A stretch of 46,817 bases of DNA. Source: an uncultured Pseudomonadota bacterium. GTDB taxonomy: Bacteria; Pseudomonadota; Gammaproteobacteria; Burkholderiales; SG8-39. The stretch covers positions 1 to 46,817 of the forward strand of contig CAIVVS010000309.1 of assembly GCA_903909415.1 (NCBI GenBank), in the 5' to 3' direction. Made by a program: the position numbers and the translations under genes. Positions 36,548 to 43,260 of this stretch are shown piece by piece (positions within the stretch are counted from its first letter, which is position 1; each line of letters begins with the position of its first letter). The notes beneath the pieces are model-generated. The model saw only the letters and a list, made by a program, of their open reading frames with translations, did no database searches and was not told where the DNA came from.

Positions 36548-36910
36548 GTGACCGTCACCGTCGACCTGTTCCGCAACGAAGCCGACCGCGCAGAAACCTT
36601 CCCGGCCGGGCACACCCTGTTCGCCGAGGGCACGAACGGCGAGATGATGTTCGTGGTGATCGAGGGCGAAGTCGAGCTGCGCGTGCGCGGCCAGGTGGTG
36701 GACCACGTCGGCCCCGGCGGCGTGCTGGGCGAGATGTCCCTGATCGACCCGGAACCGCGCGCCGCCAGCGCGGTGACCGTCACCCCCTGCAAGCTGGTGC
36801 AGATCGACAAGCACCGCTTCATGTTCCTGGTGCAGCAGACCCCGCACTTCGCGCTGCAGATCATGCGCGTGATCGCGGACCGGCTGCGTCGGATGAACGC
36901 GCGGCTGTAA
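36548..36910 (+). CDS. Small single-domain cyclic-nucleotide-binding protein
   Basis: A 120-residue CAP-family sensor fold with no DNA-binding or catalytic part. It shows AGHTLFAEGTNGEMMFVVIEGEVELRV and the phosphate-cassette GVLGEMSLIDPEPRAASA with the usual Glu and Arg. The start is GTG with GAGGAG nine bases upstream, 23 bases after the beta subunit, so it is cotranscribed. It may tie oxygenase activity to a second messenger, but that is speculation. Confidence 0.85.
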   Translation: MTVTVDLFRNEADRAETFPAGHTLFAEGTNGEMMFVVIEGEVELRVRGQVVDHVGPGGVLGEMSLIDPEPRAASAVTVTPCKLVQIDKHRFMFLVQQTPHFALQIMRVIADRLRRMNARL

Positions 36911-36923
36911 CTTTCCTGCTGGC

Positions 36924-36941
36924 GCCCGGGCAACGCCGGGC
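36924..36941. terminator. Hairpin between convergent genes, possible terminator
   Basis: GCCCGG and CCGGGC with a six-base loop lie in the 48-base gap between the cNMP-binding gene and the convergent IclR gene. There is no T-run, so the role as a terminator is tentative. Confidence 0.35.
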
Positions 36942-36958
36942 AAGGCTCGGATCGCTGC

Positions 36959-37753
36959 TCAGGGTGCGATCTGGCGCCGCATCGAATTGGACAACACCCG
37001 CGCGCTGAACACCACGCGGTCGGTCACCGCGCGCAGGCGCCGCTCGCTGATGCCCGCGTCCCACAGCGTCACCGACAGGCTGCCGATGATGGCGCCCTCG
37101 CCGTCGAACACGGGTGCCGCCACGCCCACCACGCCCTGCGTGACCTCACCGCGCGACACGCAGCAGCCCTCGCGGCGCACCAGCGCCAGGCCCGCCTGCA
37201 GTTCCTGCAGGCTGCGCGGACCGCCGGGCTGGGTGAACTGGGCATTTTCGCGCTCCCAGAGCACGCGCAGCTGCGCCGGACGCAGGTAGGCGAGGATGGC
37301 GCGCGAGGCGGCGCCGCGCGCCAGCGGCATCGCCCGGCCGCGCTCGTAGCTGGAGCGGAACTCGGCGGCGGCGCCCTCCTGGTGCACGCACAGCACATGG
37401 CCGCGGTAGTGGCGGCAGATCAGGCCCACGCCCGGGACTTCCGACAGCAGCGCCTGCAGCAGCGGGCGGCCGTCCACGATCAGCGGGTCGCTGGAGCGCA
37501 TGCCGTAGTCGAGCTCGGCCACCCGCGGGCCGAGGGTGTAGCCGATGTCCGGCAGCGAGGTGACCAGGCCGGCCTCGCTCAGCACCTTGAGGTAGCGGTA
37601 CAGCGTGGAGCGCGGCACGCCCAGCTGCTCGCCCATGCGCTCGGGCGTCCAGCGCCCCTCGCCCTGCTCGAACAGGTCGAGGATGTCCATCATCTTCTGG
37701 AGGCTGGAGCGGCGCTTGCTGGAAGCGGCGGGCTTGTTCGCGGGTCGGGCCAT
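36959..37753 (-). CDS. IclR family transcriptional regulator
   Basis: A 264-residue regulator. The N-terminal winged helix (about residues 15-80) has RRSSLQKMMDILDLFEQGEGRWTPE in sequence order and LGVPRSTLYRYLKVLSEAGLV. The GAF-like effector domain has ARGAASRAILAYL, the REGCCVSRGEV loop and VGVAAPVFDGEGAIIGSLSV. IclR proteins often control aromatic-acid operons, and this one ends against the Rieske operon, so it is the likely regulator of the module. The ATG at 37753 begins MARPANKP; no strong ribosome site is seen. Confidence 0.9.
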   Translation of the reverse strand: MARPANKPAASSKRRSSLQKMMDILDLFEQGEGRWTPERMGEQLGVPRSTLYRYLKVLSEAGLVTSLPDIGYTLGPRVAELDYGMRSSDPLIVDGRPLLQALLSEVPGVGLICRHYRGHVLCVHQEGAAAEFRSSYERGRAMPLARGAASRAILAYLRPAQLRVLWERENAQFTQPGGPRSLQELQAGLALVRREGCCVSRGEVTQGVVGVAAPVFDGEGAIIGSLSVTLWDAGISERRLRAVTDRVVFSARVLSNSMRRQIAP

Positions 37754-37898
37754 GCGCGGGACTTTCGCATGATTGGACCGGGGTTGCCAACCGTGTGCCA
37801 CCCGCGCTGCCCCAAGGGGCAGGGGCACGACCGGGCGGCCGTGACGGCTTTGCGGCGCGCGTTCATAATCCTCCCGCCCGTCCACCAGGAGCCCCGCC

Positions 37899-38978
37899 AT
37901 GGATGACCGCAGCGCCGCAGGCCGCACCGTACCGAGCGACGTCCCGAGCGACGTACCGAACGACGACAGGTTGGCCAAGCGGCGCGGCATGCTCGCCGCG
38001 CTGGGCGCAGGCGCCCTGCTGCCGGCGGCTGCGTTCCCGGGCCACGCCGTCGCACAGGTTCCAGCCCAAGCCCCTGCGCCGGCCCAGACGCCGGCCCCGG
38101 CACGGCCCAAGGGCCCGCGCGTGTTCATGGACTACGACCAGGCCGAACTGGACGCGTCCTACGACCAGGCGGTGTACGCGCCCAACCAGCGCCAGGTGAC
38201 CGGGCGCTACGTCACCAACAGCGACGCCACGCGCGAGCGCCTGGGCGCGCCGCTGCGCGTGGCCTATGGGCCTAGCGAGATCGAGAAGCTCGACATCTAC
38301 CGCACCAGCCGCCCGAACGCGCCCATCCACGTGTTCATCCACGGCGGCGCCTGGCGCGGCGGCATGGCCAAGGACTACGCCTATCCGGCCGAGAGTTTCG
38401 TGCGCGCCGGGGCGCATTACGTGGTGCCGGACTTCGTGAACGTGCTGGAAACCAGGGGCGACCTGATGCCCATGGCCGAGCAGGTGCGCCGCGCCGTGGC
38501 CTGGTGCCACCGCAACGCGGCCAGCTTCGGCGGCGATGCCAGCCGGATCTACGTGTCGGGCCACTCCTCAGGCGGCCACCTCGCGGGCGTGGTGACCATC
38601 ACCGACTGGAAGGCGATGGGACTGCCGCCGGACGCGGTCAAGGGCTACGTGCTGGTCAGCGGCATGTACGAGCTGATCCCGGTGCGCCTGTCGGCGCGCT
38701 CGTCCTACGTGAAGTTCACCGACGCCATGGTGGACGCGCTCAGCACGCAGCGCCACCTGGCGCGCATCAACGCGCCGGTGGTGGTGGCCCACGGCTCGCT
38801 GGAGACACCGGAGTTCCAGCGCCAGTCGCGCGAGTTCGCCGCCGCGCTGCGCGCCGCCGGCAAGCCGGCGCAGCTGCTCGTGATGCCGGGCTACAACCAT
38901 TTCGAGATCATCGAGACCATGGCCAATCCCCACATGCCGCTGGGACGCGCGGCGCTGGCGCAGATGGCGCTGGCCTGA
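37899..38978 (+). CDS. Exported alpha/beta hydrolase, Tat-type signal
   Basis: A 359-residue esterase-like enzyme. A twin-arginine start (AKRRGMLAALGAGALLPAAA, residues 26-45) and a Pro/Ala/Gln linker precede the catalytic domain, so it acts outside the cytoplasm. HGGAW is at 148-152, nucleophile S223 in GHSSGG, and the likely histidine in GYNHFE near residue 339. The pattern resembles arylformamidase/BD-FAE-like hydrolases. The residues before the signal (TVPSDVPSDVPNDD) come from a small 12-bp tandem repeat. AGGAG precedes the ATG. Confidence 0.85.
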   Translation: MDDRSAAGRTVPSDVPSDVPNDDRLAKRRGMLAALGAGALLPAAAFPGHAVAQVPAQAPAPAQTPAPARPKGPRVFMDYDQAELDASYDQAVYAPNQRQVTGRYVTNSDATRERLGAPLRVAYGPSEIEKLDIYRTSRPNAPIHVFIHGGAWRGGMAKDYAYPAESFVRAGAHYVVPDFVNVLETRGDLMPMAEQVRRAVAWCHRNAASFGGDASRIYVSGHSSGGHLAGVVTITDWKAMGLPPDAVKGYVLVSGMYELIPVRLSARSSYVKFTDAMVDALSTQRHLARINAPVVVAHGSLETPEFQRQSREFAAALRAAGKPAQLLVMPGYNHFEIIETMANPHMPLGRAALAQMALA

Positions 38979-39053
38979 GGGAATTGGCCTGAGGGGCATT
39001 GGCCTGAACGCAGACACCCGCACCACCACAACGACCCACCAGGAGACCCGCCC

Positions 39054-39815
39054 ATGCACCTGAAACCTTCCCTCCGCATCGCGCTTGCCGCATCGCTGCT
39101 CGCCCTGCTCGGCGCCTGCGCCGCGCCACAGCAGCGCGTCAGCGAAGCCGACGTCGCCGCCATCGTCGCGGCGCCCGACCGCAACGAGGCCGACCGCACC
39201 AACGACCAGCGCCGCAAGCCCGTCGCCCTGTTCGCCTTCATCGATGCCCGGCCCGGCATGCGCGTGCTGGACATCGCCGCCGGCGGCGGCTACACCTCGG
39301 AGCTGCTGGCGCGCATGGTCGCCCCCGAGGGGCGCGTCTGGTCGCAGCTCACCCAGCAGGGCAGCGCCGGCCCCGGCGGCCAGCGCATGGCCGTGCGCAT
39401 CAAGACCGCGCCGATGAAGAACGTCACCCTGGTGATACGGCCGTTCGACGACCCGGTCCCGCCCGAGGTCGCGCCGGGGACGCTGGACCGCGTGACCCTG
39501 ATGTTCAACTACCACGACCTGGGCGCGATGCCGGTGGACCGCGACAAGATGAACCGCGCGGTGTTCGCCGCGCTCAAGTCCGGCGGCACATACATCGTGG
39601 CCGACCACTCCGGCCGCACCGGCACCGGCATCTCCGAGGCCAGCACCCTGCACCGGATCGAGGAAGCCTTACTGCGCGCCGAGGTGGAAAAGGCGGGATT
39701 CCGCGTGATCGAGGAAGGCCAGTTCCTGCGCAACCCGGGTGATCCACGCAACGAACCCACCGGCCGGCCGAAGCAGCCGAACGACGAGTTCGTGCTGAAG
39801 TTCGCCAAGCCGTAG
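39054..39815 (+). CDS. Putative lipoprotein with a class I methyltransferase fold
   Basis: A 253-residue protein with a lipoprotein signal (hydrophobic core LRIALAASLLALLGAC, lipobox LGAC, C22) followed by a SAM-dependent methyltransferase-like domain: VLDIAAGGGYTSELLARMV (about 64-82), LDRVTLMFNYHDL and LKSGGTYIVADHSG. A secreted methyltransferase is odd because SAM is cytoplasmic; related exported proteins exist in proteobacteria with unknown roles. AGGAG precedes the ATG. It is 75 bases downstream of the exported hydrolase. Confidence 0.85.
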   Translation: MHLKPSLRIALAASLLALLGACAAPQQRVSEADVAAIVAAPDRNEADRTNDQRRKPVALFAFIDARPGMRVLDIAAGGGYTSELLARMVAPEGRVWSQLTQQGSAGPGGQRMAVRIKTAPMKNVTLVIRPFDDPVPPEVAPGTLDRVTLMFNYHDLGAMPVDRDKMNRAVFAALKSGGTYIVADHSGRTGTGISEASTLHRIEEALLRAEVEKAGFRVIEEGQFLRNPGDPRNEPTGRPKQPNDEFVLKFAKP

Positions 39816-39845
39816 GGAACAACGCGGGCCCGGCCCTGCCGTAAC

Positions 39846-39930
39846 CTCGCGGGCCCGCCGCCTTGCATCTCGCCGGCCCCGGCACTGCTACACCTCGCCG
39901 GCCCCGGTCCCTACATCTCGCCGGCCCCGG
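39846..39930. repeat. 23-25 bp tandem array bridging two convergent gene ends
   Basis: The core CTCGCCGGCCCCGG occurs at 39869, 39894 and 39917, with a diverged copy (CTCGCGGGCCCG) at 39846. Spacing is 23, 25 and 23 bases. The copy at 39917 codes the last residues of the GDT1-type gene (GAGEM, stop TAG at 39911-39913); the next copy keeps the TAG (39888-39890). The CGCCGG-CC-CCGGCG core can fold into a hairpin. Confidence 0.9.
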
Positions 39931-40480
39931 CGAGGACCGCGATCCCCAGCCCCGCGAACAGCAGCGCCGCGATGGCGCGCACCCACTTGAGCGGGATGCG
40001 CGGCGCGAGCGCGCGGCCGACCAGCACCGTGGGCACGTTCACCAGCATCATGCCCAGCGTGGTGCCGGTGACCACCGCCACCAGCGCGTCGTAACGCGCC
40101 GCCAGCATGATGGTGGCGATCTGCGTCTTGTCGCCGATCTCGGCGAGGAAGAACAGCCAGGTGGTGAGCGCGAACACGCCCCATTGCCCCGGTTCCTTCA
40201 CGCCCCCGTCGTCGATCTTGTCCGGCACCAGCACCCAGGCCGCAACCGCGAGGAAGGACAGGCCCAGGCCCCAGCGCATCATCTCGGGCGAAATTACCGA
40301 GCGCAGCCAGGCGCCGAAAATGCCGGCCAGCGCGTGGTTGGCGAGCGTCGCGACCAGCACGCCGGCGATGATGGGCATCGCCTTGCGGTACCGCGTGGCC
40401 AGCAGCAGCGCGAGCAGCTGCGTCTTGTCGCCGATCTCGCCGAGAGCCACCACGCCTACGGAAACCAGGAAGGCTTCCAT
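39911..40480 (-). CDS. GDT1/TMEM165 (UPF0016) family cation transporter
   Basis: A 189-residue membrane protein with two homologous halves, each carrying the family signature E-x-G-D-K-T: E15-IGDKT and E114-IGDKT. About six helices are predicted. Homologues transport manganese or calcium out of the cytoplasm, and bacterial members are linked to manganese export. The ATG at 40480 is where the family sequence begins; the frame is open upstream but not family-like. The C-terminal residues and stop belong to the tandem array. No manganese riboswitch is evident upstream. Confidence 0.9.
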   Translation of the reverse strand: MEAFLVSVGVVALGEIGDKTQLLALLLATRYRKAMPIIAGVLVATLANHALAGIFGAWLRSVISPEMMRWGLGLSFLAVAAWVLVPDKIDDGGVKEPGQWGVFALTTWLFFLAEIGDKTQIATIMLAARYDALVAVVTGTTLGMMLVNVPTVLVGRALAPRIPLKWVRAIAALLFAGLGIAVLAGAGEM

Positions 40481-40792
40481 CAGCGCGCGGCCGCCCGGGC
40501 CTCGAAGGCATTTCGTGCTTTGATGACTTTCACCTTTCAGGTCGAGGTACCGGGCCGGACGCGTCCGCCAAGCCGGACCGGGCGCACCCGCGCGCCGCCT
40601 TGGCCCGCATTGGGGCCACGACGGGCAAGATTGGGACGGTAACACGCGGGAGGCCGGCGCTTTCACCGTCGCGCACGGACACGGTCCGTTCCCGGAGCCG
40701 GTCATGCATGCGCGCCATGGTTAAATGTCACCTGCCCGCGAGGCATGCATCGAATCGACTGAACCGGATTCCTGGAAACTGCGGAGACGAAC
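40481..40792. other. 312-base divergent intergenic region
   Basis: No convincing gene is seen here between the GDT1-type gene (minus) and the GST gene (plus). It must hold both promoters. Visible structure includes a palindrome ACGGAC-ACG-GTCCGT at 40675-40689 and two ATGCAT-containing segments near 40704 and 40744. GGAGA before the GST ATG is a usable ribosome site. Confidence 0.5.
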
Positions 40793-41677
40793 ATGGCTGA
40801 TACCAACGAATACACCCCCTCGAAGGTCTGGACCTGGAACAAGCCCAATGGCGGCAAGTTCGCCAGCGTCAACCGGCCGGTTGCCGGCCCGACCCATGAC
40901 AAGGTCCTGCCGGTCGGCCGCCATCCGCTGCAGCTCTACTCGCTGGGCACGCCCAACGGCGTGAAGGTCACCATCCTGCTCGAGGAACTGCTCGCGCTCG
41001 GCCATTCCGGCGCCGAATACGACGCGTGGCTGATCAAGATCCAGGAAGGCGACCAGTTCGGCTCGGGCTTCGTCGGGGTCAACCCGAACTCCAAGATCCC
41101 CGCGCTGCTGGACCGCAGCGGGCCCGAGCCGATCCGCGTGTTCGAGTCGGGTTCCATCCTGCTCTACCTCGCCGAGAAGTTCGGCGCCTTCCTGCCCAGG
41201 GACATCGCCTTGCGCACCGAGACCCTGAACTGGCTGTTCTGGCAGATGGGCAGCGCGCCCTACCTCGGGGGCGGGCTGGGCCACTTCTACGCCTATGCGC
41301 CGATCAAGATCGAATACGCCATCGACCGTTTCGCGATGGAGGTGAAGCGGCAGCTCGACGTGCTCGACCGGCGCCTGGCCGACAACGAGTACCTCGCCGG
41401 CAGCCAGTACACGATCGCCGACATCGCAGTGTTCCCGTGGTACGGCGGACTGGTGAAAGGCTGGTCGTATGGCGCGGCGGAGTTCCTCAGCGTGCAGGAG
41501 TACCGGAACGTGCAGCGCTGGGCCGACGCCGTGCTCGCCAGGCCCGCGGTCAAGCGGGGGCGCATGGTGAACAAGACGAGCGGCGACCCGTCCGAACAGC
41601 TCCACGAGCGCCACGACGCCAGCGACTTCGCGACCCGGACGCAGGACAAGATCGCGGGCAAGCCTCCCGCGCCGTGA
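40793..41677 (+). CDS. yghU: Glutathione S-transferase, YghU type
   Basis: A 294-residue Nu-class glutathione transferase. The long N-terminal extension (YTPSKVWTWNKPNGGKFASVNRP) is typical of YghU/YfcG proteins, followed by a thioredoxin fold (about 46-130) with the conserved LGTPNGVKVTILLEE, where T/N replace the usual catalytic Ser or Cys, NPNSKIPAL and FESGSILLYLAEK. The helical C-terminal domain has YTIADIAVFPWYG. Such proteins bind two glutathiones and reduce disulfides or organic peroxides. It stands alone between divergent and convergent neighbours. Confidence 0.92.
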   Translation: MADTNEYTPSKVWTWNKPNGGKFASVNRPVAGPTHDKVLPVGRHPLQLYSLGTPNGVKVTILLEELLALGHSGAEYDAWLIKIQEGDQFGSGFVGVNPNSKIPALLDRSGPEPIRVFESGSILLYLAEKFGAFLPRDIALRTETLNWLFWQMGSAPYLGGGLGHFYAYAPIKIEYAIDRFAMEVKRQLDVLDRRLADNEYLAGSQYTIADIAVFPWYGGLVKGWSYGAAEFLSVQEYRNVQRWADAVLARPAVKRGRMVNKTSGDPSEQLHERHDASDFATRTQDKIAGKPPAP

Positions 41678-41731
41678 CGCCATTGGCGTGAAGGGGGCGC
41701 GGCGCTGCGCCCCCGGCCAGGGCGCTGCCCC

Positions 41732-42490
41732 TCACACCATGGCCGATCCGCCGTCCACCACCAGGGTCTGGCCGGTCATGAACGCCGAGTCGTCGCTGGC
41801 GAGGAAGCTCGCCGTGCCGACCAGGTCCTGCGGCGTCTCCTCGCGCGGGATGGCGCGGGTGCGGATCGCCATCTCGCCGCCGACCTGCACATGGTTGCCC
41901 AGCCCGAGCACGCCCTCGGACAGCGTGAATCCGGGTGCGAGCGCGTTCACCGTGATGCCGTCGCGGCCGAGTTCGCGCGCCAGGCCCCGGGTCATGGAGA
42001 TCACCGCGCCCTTGCTCGCGATGTAGTGCAGGAACAGCGGCACGCCCTTCAAGGGCGCGCCCGAGGCGAGGTTGATGATGCGACCGCGCTTCTGCTTCCT
42101 CATCTGCGGCGACACCGCGCGGCAGCACAGGCCCACGCCCATGATGTTGATTTCCATCAGGCGCTTCCACTCCTCGGGCGGGATCTCCTCGAAGGGGCGC
42201 ATGGTCAGGGTGGAGAACATCGCGGCGTTGTTGATCAGGACGTCGATGGAACCGAAGGCGGCCAGGGTCTCGGCGGCCATGCGCTCGGTGTCGGCCAGCA
42301 CCGACACGTCCACCTTGAGCGCGAGGGTCTTCGCGCCGGTTTCCTTGGCGATGTCGGCCGCCGAGGCCTCGTGGTTCTTGATGTCGGCGACCACGATGTT
42401 GGCGCCGTCCCGCGCCAGGCGCGTGGCCAGCGCCTTGCCGATGCCCCAGCCCGCGCCGGTGACGATGGCGGTACGTCCCTTGAGTCGCAT
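41732..42490 (-). CDS. Short-chain dehydrogenase/reductase
   Basis: A 252-residue classical SDR. It has TGAGWGIG (11-18), D36 at the end of the second strand (VADIKN), which favours NAD, NNAA (87-90), and the catalytic S143, Y156 and K160. The C-terminal FMTGQTLVVDGGSAM is typical of the fold. It would oxidise an alcohol or a cis-dihydrodiol, or reduce a ketone; a dihydrodiol dehydrogenase step for the Rieske product is possible but unproven. AAGGAGG lies before the ATG. Confidence 0.9.
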   Translation of the reverse strand: MRLKGRTAIVTGAGWGIGKALATRLARDGANIVVADIKNHEASAADIAKETGAKTLALKVDVSVLADTERMAAETLAAFGSIDVLINNAAMFSTLTMRPFEEIPPEEWKRLMEINIMGVGLCCRAVSPQMRKQKRGRIINLASGAPLKGVPLFLHYIASKGAVISMTRGLARELGRDGITVNALAPGFTLSEGVLGLGNHVQVGGEMAIRTRAIPREETPQDLVGTASFLASDDSAFMTGQTLVVDGGSAMV

Positions 42491-42564
42491 GTTGCTGCCT
42501 CCTTGTGCGTTGTGCCTTGTGCATTGAATACTGCGGCGGCGGATTATCGCCGCATCGGCGCGCC

Positions 42565-43179
42565 TCAGCGGGCGTGCTTGCCCACCGACCAGCCATGCGG
42601 CGCGAGGAACTTCTCGCCCACCGCGACCGGCTCGTCCTCCAGCGGCGTGGCCATGGTGTCGTTGAACCGGTTGAGGAAGCCGAACAGCGAGATCAGCGCG
42701 ACGATCTCGACGATCTGCCCCTCGGACCAGTGCTCGCGCAGCCGGGCGAACAGCTCGTCGGTGACGTCGTTGGGCACCTGCGCCGCAGCCAGCGCCACGT
42801 CGAGCGCGACGCGCTCGGCCTCGCTGTAGTGCGGGCTGCTGCGGTAGACCCAGACGTCGGCCACCTTCGCCTCGTCCACGCCCAGCAGCAGCGCCCCGCC
42901 GGCGGTGTGCGCCATGCAGTACTGGCAGCCGGCGGCGCGGCTGGCGACGAACGCGAGCAGCCGCTTGAAGCCGCGCTCCACCTCGCCCTCCGGGTCCCAG
43001 ACCGCCGCGTAGAGCGCGATGAAGCCCTTCACGATGGCGGGCTTGCGCTGCATGATCAGCGAGCTGTTGGGCACGAAGCCGAGGTTGCGCATCTGCACCG
43101 CGAAGGTGTCGCGTAGTTCCGGGGAGTGCTCCGGCGGCAGCGGCTCAAGGCGGGGCGAGGGTATGGTCCTGCGGTCCAT
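42565..43179 (-). CDS. AhpD-like carboxymuconolactone decarboxylase family protein
   Basis: A 204-residue helical protein of the peroxidase-related AhpD/CMD group. The redox motif is C85-Q-Y-C88 with H91 (CQYCMAH), in the helix order of alkylhydroperoxidase-like proteins (ERGFKRLLAFVASRAAGCQYC), and a late QIVEIVALISLFGFLNRFND segment. Members reduce peroxides or act as disulfide reductases. The ATG at 43179 is taken because the family sequence begins just after. It is divergent from the reductive dehalogenase homologue with 81 bases between. Confidence 0.88.
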   Translation of the reverse strand: MDRRTIPSPRLEPLPPEHSPELRDTFAVQMRNLGFVPNSSLIMQRKPAIVKGFIALYAAVWDPEGEVERGFKRLLAFVASRAAGCQYCMAHTAGGALLLGVDEAKVADVWVYRSSPHYSEAERVALDVALAAAQVPNDVTDELFARLREHWSEGQIVEIVALISLFGFLNRFNDTMATPLEDEPVAVGEKFLAPHGWSVGKHAR

Positions 43180-43260
43180 GGTGTGGTTCCTTGCTGGTTG
43201 GGCGAAGCCGCATTCTAGTGCCGGGCCCGGCCTGCTACCCTTGCCGCAGGAGGAAAGCCC

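Noticed and set aside
40481..40720. Manganese riboswitch (yybP-ykoY) upstream of the GDT1-type gene
   Set aside because: Such transporters often carry one, but I did not find the expected GGGGAGUAG-type conserved segments. A covariance-model search would settle it.
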